Assembly (NCBI GenBank): GCA_029204225.1
Contig: CM055105.1
Span: 19,131,226 to 19,195,225 of the forward strand
Source: Diphasiastrum complanatum
Taxonomy: Eukaryota > Streptophyta > Lycopodiopsida > Lycopodiales > Lycopodiaceae
Length of the DNA stretch: 64,000 bases
Direction: 5' to 3'
Shown: piece after piece, positions 34,985-46,635 of the stretch
How the letters are laid out: each line of letters begins with the position of its first letter
How positions within the stretch are numbered: position 1 is the stretch's first letter
Program-made: the position numbers and the translations under genes
Notes under the pieces: model-generated
Told to the model about the DNA's origin: nothing
The model's database searches: none
Seen by the model: the letters and a program-made list of their open reading frames with translations, nothing else

Positions 34985-35507
34985 CTTACTAGTGAGATTC
35001 TACACACAAGATATAGATTTGTTTGAACCTAAACTCACAAAGGTTTCTAACTTGCAGTGTTTCACTCAAATGTTGAATTCTATTCCAACAATTGGAGTTG
35101 TAATCACAGTTCTATCACTCCCTCACAAAGCTATAATGAAGATAAGATGAAGTGAAAACTACTCTCAAGCAAATCTTGCCAATCTTGGCTATTTTTGGAC
35201 AAAAATTGACTCTATCTCTCTGATTCACTTTGATGTACTTTCAAGACCTGGTTTCCACTTTAAGAAGGTCTGAAATCAGCCTAGATTCATTGGTTTTCAT
35301 AAAACAAATTCAAAACTAATTAATGGCAAGTAATCTTGGTAGCTTATCCTAGGATTTGCACCAAAAATTACATCAAATTCACATTAGATGAAAATATAGT
35401 GATCCAATGAATATGGGGTTTTAAATGCCGGTTCAGAGATGCCCACACATGTGAACAGTACGGATTTTGATCTTGAAAAAGTTTGGGATCAAATCCCCTC
35501 ACCAAAA

Positions 35508-35612
35508 CCTGGATACCTGATACCATGTTAAAAGTACAATACTAAGGACCATAAATGGATATTTGAATGATCCACAAGGTTGATTGTGTGCTTGTTAAAT
35601 AGAATTACACTT
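35508..35612 (-). repeat. Copia 5' LTR end and primer site
   Basis: Minus strand: the last 85 bp or so match the end of the LTR at 46551 (AACAAGCACACAATCAACCT, ATTTATGGTCC) and finish in ACTTTTAACA. TGGTATCAGGTATCC follows at once, a primer site of the usual copia initiator-Met type. It lies about 525 bp upstream of the copia gag start at 34984. The rest of the LTR to the right of 35,612 is lost or unrecognisable. Confidence 0.75.
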
Positions 35613-36058
35613 ATGCTAAGCATGGATTATAATTTTAAAACCATTTATCTACAAGAGACGTTAAGATATTAGAAATACACTTATGCTAAGCATGGGTCTC
35701 TCAAATGCTAAACTTGTATTTAAAAGTTGAATATTGATATCAAAAATAACAATCTAAGAAATAATTAAGAATAAACACCCATATTTAGCATAAACAATGT
35801 TTGCAAATTGGTAATTTAAAATTAAAATTTGTTAGAGAGCCTTACCATATCCCTGAATAAAATAAAAAATCTTTAGAGCTCTTCATCTTTTGAGCTGTTT
35901 GGGTATAGCCTTTGGCATTCCTCCCAATCCTTGCAGTTGAGGCTCTTTACCATAGCCTCTTGCACTTTCATTTAAAAGCTTTTGTCTATGAAAAAAAATA
36001 CAATAATTAGATTTAAGATTTTGGACATGAGTCAAAAAAAAAATCACCTTTGAAATTC
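35613..36058. other. No gene seen; short direct repeat
   Basis: AT-rich. ACACTTATGCTAAGCATGG occurs twice (about 35,608 and 35,674), itself containing the palindromic ATGCTAAGCAT. No coding signal. Confidence 0.45.
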
Positions 36059-36368
36059 TTTTCCCATCTCAACAAGACTGAGCTGTCCGTCAACAACTCT
36101 TGAAAGGACACTCACAACAACATTCTTTGAGAGGATGCCTTGCATATTTTTCCATTATGATAACCCCATATCCTGTGGTATTGGAACAAGAGTGGATTGT
36201 GTGGATTTTTTTTTCCCATCTCAACAAGAATGAGTTGTCCCTCAGCAACTCTTGAAAGGACACTCACAACAACATCCTTTGAGAGGATGCCTTGTATATT
36301 TTTCCATTATGATATTCCCATATCCTGTGGTATTGGAGCAAGAGTGGATTGTGTGGAATTTTTTTTTG
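36059..36368. repeat. Tandem duplication of a 155-bp unit
   Basis: Two adjacent copies (about 36,059-36,212 and 36,213-36,368) share CCCATCTCAACAAGA, ACTCTTGAAAGGACACTCAC and GAGAGGATGCCTTG with about ten differences. No function seen. Confidence 0.8.
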
Positions 36369-36631
36369 TGGACTACTTGGAAGTTGTCCTTTTGTTTCAA
36401 ATCCGTCCCACTTGTCAAAAATTTTATCGACAAGGTCCCACATCTGTAACAAAAAGACATTGTTAGAAAAAAATTTTATTTTGATTTAAGAACGATGTCG
36501 AACAGAAGAACAATATCACTAATAGGAAACAAAAATCACCTACCCCTTTCGGAAGGCCAACTGAAAAAAAAATTATCATATTTCATCAAAGAGGAGGCTG
36601 GATTTTTTTCATCGAAGGGTAGCCCAGTCTC

Positions 36632-37192
36632 CTATGCACAAAAGCACTTCAATTGAATATTTGTTTTGTCCCCTTCTTTGTGAAGCCTCATGTACTCCTT
36701 ATGGAAAAATATGACTCGTTGAATAATGGTCATCTTCAATCTGTAATCCTGGTCGATATTATGGTCCCAAGCAAGGAGCTTGGCTTCCTCAACAATCAGC
36801 TCGACAAATACTATAACACTAACTTGTCTAAAAGATCGTACATGAGGATACTCAATAGAGAGCTCCTTTTTAGATTGCAAACTATGAATTCTACCCAAAA
36901 CAAGAAATTTGTAAGTATCTATACACTGAATATCAAAATCTGCCATTGTCGGACAGTCAACAGGGTCAACAAAGACAATAGAAGAAGTAATAATGGCTCC
37001 GGTATGGTCCTTCAATTTTATTTTTAAATTATGTACATGGAAAGAATTGGGCTCCCTAACTTCCATGGGCTTGTCACCGGTGGCTGGGGTCAATGGGAGG
37101 CCTATCACATTGTTCAATATCAAGAATGAAAGTGGTGGATTGGATTTTTTTGGATTCATAACATAGGTTTGCTCTCGACTTATGTTTAGCAT
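36632..37192 (-). CDS. 186-codon open frame, unrecognised
   Basis: An uninterrupted frame starts within the palindrome at 37162-37212. It contains NVIGLPLTPATGDKPMEV, IITSSIVFVDPVDCPT, DIQCIDTYKFLVLGRIHS. I recognise no family, catalytic motif or membrane segment. It lies where gag would be if the repeat at 37,215-38,140 is an LTR, but it does not resemble gag. It could be a cargo frame of a non-autonomous element, or chance. Confidence 0.3.
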   Translation of the reverse strand: MLNISREQTYVMNPKKSNPPLSFLILNNVIGLPLTPATGDKPMEVREPNSFHVHNLKIKLKDHTGAIITSSIVFVDPVDCPTMADFDIQCIDTYKFLVLGRIHSLQSKKELSIEYPHVRSFRQVSVIVFVELIVEEAKLLAWDHNIDQDYRLKMTIIQRVIFFHKEYMRLHKEGDKTNIQLKCFCA

Positions 37193-37212
37193 AAGTCAAG
37201 AGCAAACCTATG
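37162..37212. repeat. 23-bp inverted repeat with 5-base loop
   Basis: CATAGGTTTGCTCTCGACTT-ATG and its inverse are separated by TTTAG, with one mismatch. The stem could form a stable hairpin in DNA or RNA. It lies next to a TCAGAGC sequence at about 37,215 (minus strand) that resembles a copia primer site, so it may be part of a retroelement leader. Confidence 0.8.
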
Positions 37213-37214
37213 CT

Positions 37215-38140
37215 CTGATGATGATGAGAATCGGGATCGGGAGTCGCGAAGATTTCGCGAAGGAACCATGACTCTCTTGCGCTCGGATGGAGTTTAGATG
37301 TGATCGCTAGACACTACCAGCTGAATCACTCCTACAGTCCTCCAGAATGTAGTCAGGCATTGCTGATCTACGTTTATAAAATTAATGCAGCATTCAACAT
37401 AGTTTCAACCAAGGTGCGGAATTCAAATGAACAAGAAAAACTCAGACACACGATTAACAACAGACGCATTTGCGTTCGAGATCAGACACAACTAGAAAAA
37501 CATCTATATTGATCTTTCTCTAATTTCTTCAAGCACTGCATGCAAATCCATGTAGTGCTTTGGTGTGGGAGAAACACGGTTCTCTCACAAGCAATCGTCT
37601 CGCTTTACTAGCGAATAGTTGGATCTTCAGATCCTAGACAGAATTGTCTTCGCACGTAGGCGAACATGTATTCTGTATTTTCGTCTTGATTGCTTACTAG
37701 CATCAGACTACTACGCTACACTGTTTGTGTATTCTGTTGATCTATATGTCAAGTATCATCTAGTAAGTATAGTCGCTCTATATAAATCTAAGATTAGAGT
37801 GATTAAGCATCTACAACTAATCAGGGAATTACAAGAGTGGCAGATTAGCCACGACCTATAATATATATGCTGACATCATGCCATCAGATCAGATATCTGT
37901 ACTTCTGGGTACTTGTGTGATCTTTGTTGGTACTCTTTGGAGCATGAGGGCAAAACGGGTTTTGCGACATTTTTCTGTCGTCTCGTTGGTTTCGCCTTCG
38001 TCGCTGGTTTCGTTTTGCTCGTCTGCCTTTCTCTCGTACTGGACCACAAAAGATTCTCGTGCCATACCACAAAAGATTCTCATTCGTGAATCTTTCGTGT
38101 TTGCGAACCGTTCATCTTCGTCTCCTTTGACTTTCATGTT
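37215..38140 (-). repeat. Probable copia LTR
   Basis: Minus strand: after a broken RT there is non-coding sequence with a TATA-like TTTATATAGAGCG near 37,780. It ends before CATCAGAGCATAGG, which resembles the copia primer site TGGTATCAGAGC. A short tandem, GAGAATCTTTTGTGG, recurs at about 38,045-38,085. The outer start is not sharply defined. Confidence 0.4.
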
Positions 38141-38144
38141 CACA

Positions 38145-41100
38145 AAACTTGTCTTGTTTCGAGGTACATTAGTGATCCTATCAGCTTCCTATAAGGTGTG
38201 AGCTGCATTTGTTCTCTCTCTTCCTCAGTCTTTGGACAATCGTCGCTTGTCAGCACCGTCCCTGCAAGCATTGGATTGTTCGCTCCTTTGTAGTTCAGCA
38301 TCCCAAAGTCCTCTAGGATCTTTTGGGTGTATCTGGACTGGTGAAGGTATAACTTACCTCCCTCGTAGTCCCTTTCAATTTGTAAGCCTAGGTAACACCT
38401 GGCTTCTCCCAGATCCACTATATTGAAATGTTTCGAGATGTCTGCCTTTACTTCAGCAATTAGTTGCTCACTCCTACAAAGTATTAGAGTGTCGTCCACA
38501 TATATAGCCACTATGATGATCTGCCCATCTGTAACTCTGACATATACATTAGAATCAGCCAACAAAGGCTTGAATCCTAATGATTTCAGGGCTTGATCTT
38601 TCTTCTTGTACCATTGTCGGGTTGATTATTTCAGATCATAGATACTTTTGTGCATTCTGCATGCATAGTCAAGAAGTGAATTCGAGACATATCCTAGGGG
38701 TTGATCCATGTAGACCTCTTCGTCTAATTTGCCATGCAAGAAGGCTGTCTTCTCGTCCACAAGGTGGATTCTGAGGTCATAAGCTACTCCATATGCAAAT
38801 AACAGATGTAGCGACGAATGTTTGATGACAGGAAAGAAGGTTTCAGAGTAGTCAATACCATATCTTTGAGAGAAACCTTTCGCTACCAGTCTTGCCTTGT
38901 ATTTCGTGATGTTCCCATTTGGTTCGTATTTGAGCTTGAAAACCCATTTGCATTTGACAGTCTTGTGCTTATGTGGTAATTGCTCCAACGTCCATACCAG
39001 GTTCTTCCTCATGGACTCCATCTCTTTGTTCATGGCTTGGATCCATTTGTCCTTCTTTGGACTGTCGATCGCTTCCTCGAAAGTCTGTGGTTCACCAATG
39101 AATCTGCAGAACTCTTCTAATGTAGAAGATGAGCTGCCTGGCACATATCATGCTTGCGATCTTCGTGGTCTTGGCGATCATCTGGGAGATCCTCCTGGGA
39201 CAGCTATGCCTTTGCCTTTGTTTGCTCTGCTCAGTCCGGAACCATTTTGGTTTACAGAAACTGCGGCGGCAGTTTGCCTCTCGAATCTTTCTTTGTCAGA
39301 TTTGTCGCTCGAATGGGAGATGACTCGAAAATCTTTGTTTTCGTGTTCGTCCTCTGCTCCCTCTATCATTGGCGGCAGGTCATAGTACCGTCTCTCCATA
39401 ACTTCGTAGCTGACATGATTGTCATTGGCCATTGTCCTGCTCTCATCAAATCTGACATCTCTCATTGTTTTCACAGTGTTTGTGTTTGGCATGTAGACTC
39501 TGTAGTATGACGAATTGTTGTCATAACCTACTAGAAATCCCTGTTCGGCTTTATCATCAAGCTTCTTTCGAAGTTATCAGAGATATGTGCATAAGCTGCA
39601 CAGCCAAAGATTCTAATGTGAGACAGATTGGGCTTTCTACCCCACCATAGCTCATGTGGTGTCGAGTGAGGGACACCAGACTTGCCTGTTCTGTTCTGGA
39701 TGTATGCGGTTGTAGCTACTACTTTAGCCCACAGTGCCCTTGGATCTTTCGAGTAGGCCGTCATGCATCTGGCTACTTCCATCAGGGTCCTATTCTTTCG
39801 TTTAGCAACACCATTGTGCTGTGGTGTGTAGGCTGCAGTTCTTCTGTGAATGATGCCATGATCATTGTAGAAGTCAGTGAAGTGATTCGAGATGTATTCG
39901 CCACCTCGATCTGTTCTGATCTGCTTCACTTTGTTGCTTGTACATCTCTCAGCCCAGTTCATAAATTTAGTGAATTTATCAAGTGCTTCATATTTATTCT
40001 GAATAAAATACACTCTGGCAAATTTGCTATAATCATCAATGAAGGTTATATAATATTTTGAACCTCCTACTGATATCACGTTGAATGGTCCACAGATGTC
40101 AGAATGCACTAGCTCCAGAATCTTAGTCGTTCTGTATGAGTCTTTGATAAATGGTGTGCATGACATGTTGCCCTTCAAACATGCATCACAGGTGGTCGAA
40201 CTGGTTGCATTCGAGATGCTGGCCCTTGTTATTGCTCCATGATGCTTGCTTGATAAAGTGTCATTGAGTTCATGTGGCAGAGTCTCCTGTGCCACAGAGT
40301 GTCTGGCTGGTCATCATGAGTCTGATGCACTTGATCTGCAGGTAGGCGTATCTTTAGATGATATAGGTTTTCTTTTCTTCTGCCTTGAGCGATCAAAGTA
40401 TTGGTACTGGCATCAATCACATTGCATGCTTCATCAGAAAATGTCACATGCATCTCTGCATCTGCTATTCTTGCTACCGAGAGCAAGTCTTGTTGCAGAG
40501 TAGGCACGAACATAGCATCTTCGAATCGTCTGTCTCTGCCGTTGGTGTTGAGCCACAGTGAACCAATACTATTCACTTGATGTCTAGATCCATCTCCAAG
40601 AACTATGAATCTTGAAGGATCTGCACTTCTAAAATCAAACATTATTCGTTTTGATGTCACGAAGTGTGAGGTGGCTCCTGAATCTAGGATCACATCATGT
40701 GTGTCAGATGTTGATGCTGCACACATGTCTTCACAGATGTAGGCGGTCAAAAAATTCCTGTTCACTTTTTCTTCGCCCATTTTCGAGCTCTCGAGCTCCT
40801 CGACATAGGATGAACTGTTGTTGTTCTCCTGTTTGTTCTGTGCTGACTTGTTTCTCGAGTTCTGGCAACAATCCACGACTGCATGACCATTCTTATGGCA
40901 ATGGATACACTCAATCTTGGGATTGAGCCAGCATGTATCTACTGTATGCCCGCCTCTTCTGCATCTCACGCAAGTTTTCTTGTCTGCACCTTATTGTTTT
41001 GACCTCCCTTTGCTCTTCCAGTTGCCTTTGCTGGTTCCCTCTGCTTGCTGATCATGATCCTGCCTCTGATTGGACTCCCTCTTAGGCTTGAATTGCTTCT

Positions 41101-41606
41101 TGTATTTTTCTTTGTTGTCGTAGAGGGCCTGGTCAGAACCATCTTTGTGATCAAGATGTTCTCTGGCCTAGACTTCCTCTCAAATCTCGACAATTGCATT
41201 TCGAGGTTCATGACAGGATCTTTCGTGAGTAGGGTTCTTGTCATCTGGAATGATCTGGGTAAGGCTTTCAACAGGTACGTGAGCTACTTCTCAACTGACA
41301 CAGCGTTCTCTGCTCTAGAGTTATATAGTGATAGAAACAGATCCTTCATCTTTCTTACAAAAGAAGTGAGGTCTTTTCCATCCCATTGCAAATTCGTCAG
41401 TTGATCTTCCAGCATCATGATTTGACTTCTTGATTTCGTCTGAAATCTGGTGAGTAATACATCCCACATCTCCTTAGCTTTGGAGAGTGTAGCCAGGTCA
41501 AGTGTGAGACTATCTTCAATGGAAGATGATTGCAAAGCTACTGCCTTGTCATTTTTCTGCCTCCATTCACGTAGCATTTCTTCTGTGCCATCCACCCAGA
41601 GCTTCT
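38145..41606 (-). pseudogene. Near full-length copia gag-pol without RNase H
   Basis: Minus strand, 5' to 3'. Gag is truncated at its start (LWVDGTEEMLREWRQKND, MWDVLLTRFQTKSRSQIMML), followed by two CCHC knuckles (CVRCRRGGHTVDTC and CIHCHKNGHAVVDC), protease (VILDSGATSHFVTSK, intact D-S-G), pre-integrase (LWHRRLCHMN) and integrase (HSDICGPF, FIDDYSKFARVYF, IRTDRGGEYIS, YTPQHNGVAKRKNRTLMEVA). RT is in two pieces (KCKWVFKLKYEPNGNITKYK, ARLVAKGFSQRYGIDYSETF; IIIVAIYVDDTLILCRS). RT stops at IGSLMYL near 38,160 and joins the LTR, so RNase H is deleted. Frame breaks occur at about 41,280, 40,970, 40,230, 39,500 and 38,570. Confidence 0.9.
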
Positions 41607-42263
41607 AGGTGTAAGATGTTGATAGGAATAAATTTGGCATAGATGGCAAATTATGCATTTCCACTTGTAATGCCACTATTGAGCCAAAATAGAGTAAGAG
41701 GCTAAACACTTGCTAATTAGAGTGCAGACAAGTGTAAAGTTTTTGTTTGATGAATTCCAAGAGGTCCAATAGGATATAGAGGTGGAACCTTGTGAGGTCC
41801 AATAGGAAATTGAGGTGTGCTTGAATATAGTCCAATAAAATTAAGAGGTGCATAGATCAATGATCCAATAGGATCAAGAGGTGACAAAATGTGGTCCAAT
41901 CATAGTTAAGCATAGTGGTAGCTCGTGGACCTACTAGTATCATTGTACTCCTCATTTTAAAATCAATTGATTTGGTGATTTCATGGATTTTGTGAGTTTT
42001 TGGATTTCTAGCTTTCTCTCTCTACCCGAGAGCTCTTGATGCATTTTCTCTCTCTACCTGAGGAGAGCAGCTTGTTTTTACTTAGATTATTTTTTGAATA
42101 CTTCCCACACGTGTGAGTGAGAGTTGGAAGTGATTGAATGCATGTAGTAGTGTGTTTTTGCCATAGGATTCAAGATTGATCTTGAATCTCAATCTAGTCT
42201 TGATCTTGGTGCATCTACACACCTTAGGAGATCACAAGTACATGTAGTGGACAGTCCACACAT
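41607..42263. repeat. Minisatellite and LTR-like non-coding stretch
   Basis: At about 41,757-41,905 the word GTCCAATAGGAT...AGAGGTG recurs four to five times at 30-45 base intervals. The rest contains CACACGTGTG and CACACATGTG palindromes like those in the copia LTRs, and may be LTR-derived. No gene. Confidence 0.6.
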
Positions 42264-43184
42264 GTGAAAATCAACAATCTGGGCGAAGCTCACTTATGTC
42301 TTGGAATTCAAATCCACAAAGACAGAGCAAATCGACTGATTTACATCACTCAACAAAGGTATCTTCACAATGTTCTTAACAATTACAATTTGATGAATTG
42401 TAAATTAGCTCACTCACCAATGGATCCAAGCGTGCATTTGTCGAAGGACCACTGTCCCCAGACCAAGCAGGAAGAGGAGCAGATGAGAGAATATCTGTAT
42501 CGATCGATACTTGGATCTCTCATGTACCCAATGGTCTGTACAAGACCAAATATCTCATTTGTTGTAAGCTCACTCAGCCAAAATATGGCTAATCCTGGCA
42601 TTACCCATTGGAAGGCTCTTATTCGAGTCATGAGATATATTCGAGCTACCATGGACCAGTGCATTTGCTATGGAGATGTCATCAACGACAATCTTCATCA
42701 GCTCAATGGTTATTCTGATGCAAGTTGGGGAGGAGATGCAGACAATCGTAAGTCCACATCTGGATTTACATTCTTCTTCAATAGGGGTCCTATTTCGTGG
42801 AACAGTCGTCAGCAAACCTTTATCGCACTTTCTTCTACTGAAGCAGAATACATTGCTACTTCTCAATCTATTAAGGAATCGTTTTGGTTGAGAAATTTAT
42901 TGTCAGACATCAATCTGTATCAGTTGCCTACAATTTTATTTTGTGATAATCAAAGTGCAATTGCCTTATCGACCAACCCTAGATTTCATTCTAGGAGTAA
43001 GCACATTGAGATCAGATATCACTACATCAGGGGCAAGGTTCTCGACAGAGAGGTAAGCTTAACATACTGTAGAACGCATGACATGGTTGCAGACATCTTC
43101 ACGAAAGCACTCAATGTTAATGCACAGAATAGATTTTGTGCATTGCTCAGTCTAAAGGTCAAGGCATTCATGGATCCAGATTAA
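42264..43184 (+). pseudogene. Copia RT C-part and RNase H, open frame
   Basis: The open frame of 306 codons starts mid-RT (NNLGEAHLCLGIQIHKDR, SILGSLMYPMVCTRPNISFV). RNase H follows (LNGYSDASWGGDADNRKSTS, ISWNSRQQTFIALSSTEAEY, ILFCDNQSAIALSTNPRFHS, RSKHIEIRYHYIRGKV) and ends TKALN ... DPD. The RNase H Asp (SDASW), Glu (TEAEY) and Asp (CDNQSA) are present. Gag, protease, integrase and the RT catalytic YVDD are missing. It differs in sequence from the copia at 38 kb and is another subfamily. A polypurine tract AAGGGGGGG follows the stop. Confidence 0.88.
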
Positions 43185-43191
43185 GGGGGGG

Positions 43192-43400
43192 TGTTGGATT
43201 TATTCCCTCTAGCTCTCCTAAATCCCATTTTAATCTGCCTCCATTCATGCTGCATATTTACTAACATTGTCACGCAGTCTGCATATTTACATGCAAATTT
43301 GCATAGATGAAGAAAAGGCGAAAGAGTCGCGACACTGTGTTTCTACACAGTTTAACGTTCACTTCAGCACTTGTTGACGTCGCACCCTTTTCATGCTGTT
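43192..43400 (+). repeat. Copia 3' LTR, truncated
   Basis: TGTTGGATTTATTCC follows the AAGGGGGGG polypurine tract directly. The right boundary is unclear, because gypsy LTR sequence on the other strand takes over at about 43,380. Confidence 0.65.
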
Positions 43401-44064
43401 GCACACAAGATCACAAACCCTAAGTAAATACACAGAATTATTCAGCAAATCCGTCACTTTATTAATCTCAAGCAAATGTACATAGATCAACAAGCAAATA
43501 TGAGAGCTCTACTGCAAGTCCCTCTCAACCATAGCTGCATAGGAATACCATAATCATAATGAGGAATGCCTGACAAGGCTCACCCTATATCCCCTCAAGC
43601 ACCCCTTAACCCTGACACATTCTAACGTCGACACATGGCAAACTCCATGCACAACCGACACTTGCCACTTGGCAGTTTCCTGACACATAGGCAAGCTAGT
43701 AGGTGGACAGTTTGACACGTGTCACTCATGCATTGGACCAAGTGTCCCAATGAGCATATGACACGTCCTGTTGACCCGTCCATTGACCGTCTGACAAGTG
43801 TCACTCATGCACTGGACCAAATGTCCCAGGGAGCATGTGACACATGTCATGTTGACCAATCAACTCTTTCTACTTTTTAGGAGGTTAGTTTAGCAGACTC
43901 TCATGAGGTCTAGTACCCCCTTGGCCATCTCGTATTTAGTCACTATAACAAATATTTACATTGCAATTTACAATTGTCTCCACAGGCCGGTGACTTAGCC
44001 ATTTACAATTTGATAATTACAATGTACCATACATTGGGCAAAGGGATTCAAAGTACATGTGACA
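43390..44064 (-). repeat. Ty3/gypsy 3' LTR
   Basis: Minus strand: the pol end is followed by the polypurine tract GAGGAGGGAAGAGA and then TGTCACATGTAC at 44064, the LTR start. Inside, a unit of about 70 bp with GACAAGTGTCACTCATGCA and GGACCAA.TGTCCCA is tandemly repeated (about 43,720-43,790 and 43,793-43,862). The left end is not certain. Confidence 0.65.
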
Positions 44065-44065
44065 T

Positions 44066-44985
44066 CTCTTCCCTCCTCATATGACATCGTCCTCGATGGC
44101 AAAGTCTGGATACTATGCATGCAACCCATGCGCAGTCTCCCAGGTAGCATCACTGAGAGGTCGTCCATGCCATGCAACCAAGTACTCATGGCAAATGATT
44201 CTGCAACCGTCTATGCCTCTGGTCCAATACTCTCGCTGGTCCATGCATCACCTCCCCATGCTCCTGAAACAATACAAGGCCATCAGCCAACAAGTTATCA
44301 CCATCATGTAAAACCTTCTTTACGTGTGAAACATCAAAAACAGGATGAACCTTACAACCAACAAGAAAATCCAATTCATAAGCAATACTATTAATCTTTT
44401 TAACAATTTTCCAAGGTCCACAGTATCTAGGTGACAACTTATAACACTTCCTTGTATGTAGGGTTTTCGATTTTTTTGGAATCCTGAGAAATACCGTATC
44501 TCCTTCCTCGAACTCTCTTGGTGTACGATCCAAATTAGCATATGTCTTTGCCCGATCCATCACCGCTTTTACATTTTTCTTAGCTAACTCCAACATCTGT
44601 TGCATGTTCCATAGCACTAGGTGTCTTATGAGGCATACCTATAGTAACTGGACTGGCTGGTCTAAAACCATAATTTAGCTCGAAAGGACTCATCTTCGTA
44701 GATGCATTCTTTTTATCATTATAGGCAAACTCCAACAATGGTAGGTAACATTCCCATTGCGTTTGCCTTTCACTCACATACGCCCTAAGCATGTCTTCCA
44801 AAGTTTGGTTAACTCTCTCAGTCTGCCCATCTGTTTCAGGATGATCAGAACTACTCATTCCCAATTGCACCTCTAACTTCTCAAATACTGCAATCCAAAA
44901 ATTGCTAGTAAAATGAGAATCTCTGTCAGACACAATGGATCTAGGTAATCCATGAAGTCTGAATACACGCTGTATATATATAGAT
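44066..44985 (-). pseudogene. Ty3/gypsy integrase C-part with chromodomain
   Basis: Minus strand: YIQRVFRLHGLPRSIVSDRD (integrase core), SSDHPETDGQTERVNQTLED, FAYNDKKNASTKMSPFELNY, the GPWKI-type tail (FEEGDTVFLRIPKK, RYCGPWKIVKKINSIAYEL, VHPVFDVSHVKK) and a chromodomain EYLVAWHGRPLSDATWE. This marks a chromovirus. It lacks everything upstream, and the missing part is the plus-strand gypsy at 31,001-33,445. Two frameshifts. It abuts plus-strand copia RT at about 44,985. Confidence 0.9.
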
Positions 44986-45920
44986 GACATTATCTTGAGT
45001 GGTAATGATCTAGATGGAATTAGAGATGTAAAAATTGCTTTAGCAAAAGAGTTTAAGATGGTAGATTTCGGCCTATTAAGCTTCATTCTTGGAATAGAGG
45101 TTATTAGAGGATGTGATTTTAGCTTCATTTGTCAATCTAAATATGCTACATCCATCCTAGATAGATTTGGAATGAATAATTGTAAAGGCATTGAGACACC
45201 AGTGGAGCATCATGTAAAAGCATCTATTGGTTGTGATGAAACATCCTTTGAGGACATCACATTATATAGAAGGCTTATTGGCTCCTTGATCTATTTAACT
45301 ATAGCTAGACCTGATCTTAGTTATAGTGTTGGAAAGTTAAGCCAATTCATGCAAAGTCCTCTAGTTTCACATTGGAAGATGGCCAAAAGAGTTATTAGAT
45401 ACATTTCATCTACTAAAAATTTTGGCATTTTGTATAGAGGGACTAATCTTGGCTTGAGAACCTATAGTGACTCGGATTTTGCAGGTGACAAAGTGGATAG
45501 AAGATCAACAAGTGCTTTTGCCACCTTTCTATGTGATGGAGTAGTATCATGGCTTTCCAAAAAGCAAGATATCATCTCTCTATCTTCCACAAAATCCGAA
45601 TACAAGACCTTGACATCAACATGCAAGGAGGTCTTGTGGCTCAAAAGGCTATTGGTGGAGCTTCATGTCATGGAGGAGGAGATTCCTATCATCTATTTTA
45701 ACAACCAATCAGCCCAATCACTTGCAACTAATCCTACATTCCATGCAAGGAGCAAACACATCGAGATATTTCGTGAGGGAGAAAGTGCAAGCCAAAGAGA
45801 TCAAGGTCCAACATGTGCCATCATCAAGTTGCTTGGCTGATTTGTTTACTAAATCTTTACCTAAGATTAATTTGTCAGGCTTAGATCTTCAATTGGAGTT
45901 ATTGATAAAAGCATTGTGAT
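44984..45920 (+). pseudogene. Copia RT C-part and RNase H
   Basis: Starts at the RT catalytic motif YIDDIILSGNDLDGIRD and reads FGLLSFILGIEVI, RLIGSLIYLTIARPDLSYSV. RNase H follows (LRTYSDSDFAGDKVDRRSTS, VVSWLSKKQDIISLSSTKSE, IYFNNQSAQSLATNPTFHAR, SKHIEI). At about 45,770 it shifts frame to VREKVQAKEIKVQHVPSSSC, LADLFTKSLP and a stop. In RNase H the catalytic Glu is Lys (STKSEY). Its missing 5' part is the minus-strand copia at 33,446-34,984. Confidence 0.9.
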
Positions 45921-45945
45921 TTCCAAGGCTAGATTTGAGGAGGAG

Positions 45946-46551
45946 TGTGAAAAATTGCCTACATTGGCAAATCTAGCCATGTAGAATATTGTAAATTTTG
46001 TCAATATTGTTTGTTGGTTACTTGAATGGCCAAAGTGCCACTTGTACATTCACAGCTAAAGTAGGTTACCACGAGTCAAGAGGAGTGGTTGTGTCCATTT
46101 GGTAGTGATTCCTACTTTGTAGGATCTAGACCATGATTTATGATGAGATTTGTACCCACCATGCACCTACCAAGCATGACTCTTGGATCTAGGCTAGGGT
46201 TTTCACATTAGGGCAAGAAAGTAGAGTCTACTTCCTTATTACATGCTGGATTTTCACCTAACTTAGCAAAGGAAGTGTCTTTTACTAAGTATTCTCATTC
46301 AATGAAACCCAGCCTTGGCACATTCTAAACACTGTCTACAGGCCGTAATACAGCCTTATTTTCACACGTGTGGAGTTGGATTATAGTTATTAATCAATGC
46401 TCTGATTGTCTCTACTTGTTTTCTATCAAGCTGCTAAGCTAGATCTTGTTTTCTGATGACTAGTATATGATAGATTGTTTAACAAGCACACAATCAACCT
46501 TGTGGATCATTCAAAGATCCATTTATGGTCCTTAGCACTATACTTTTAACA
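45946..46551 (+). repeat. Copia 3' LTR
   Basis: 606 bp from TGTGAAAAATTGCC, right after GATTTGAGGAGGAG, to ACTTTTAACA. Its end matches the LTR end at 35,528-35,612 (minus). The polypurine tract and LTR start match those of the nested non-autonomous element at 23,476. Confidence 0.85.
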
Positions 46552-46635
46552 GACATTATTGGTGATTACGCACATCTCGCATCTCGAATATCTAACATTT
46601 CATTTAGAGAATTAAGCCAAGGTCTAGGAGATAGT

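Noticed and set aside
36632-37192. Gag of the adjacent LTR
   Set aside because: Position would fit, but no gag motif or zinc knuckle is visible, so it is left as unknown.
41757-41905. CRISPR-like regularly spaced repeat
   Set aside because: Repeats are imperfect, spacing is variable, and the context is a plant nuclear transposon nest; it is a minisatellite.
38145-43184. A second inversion uniting the minus-strand copia at 38-41 kb with the plus-strand RNase H at 42-43 kb
   Set aside because: Both carry the same part of RT (from LGEA..LGIQI to IGSLMY) with clearly different residues, so they are different elements, not two halves of one.
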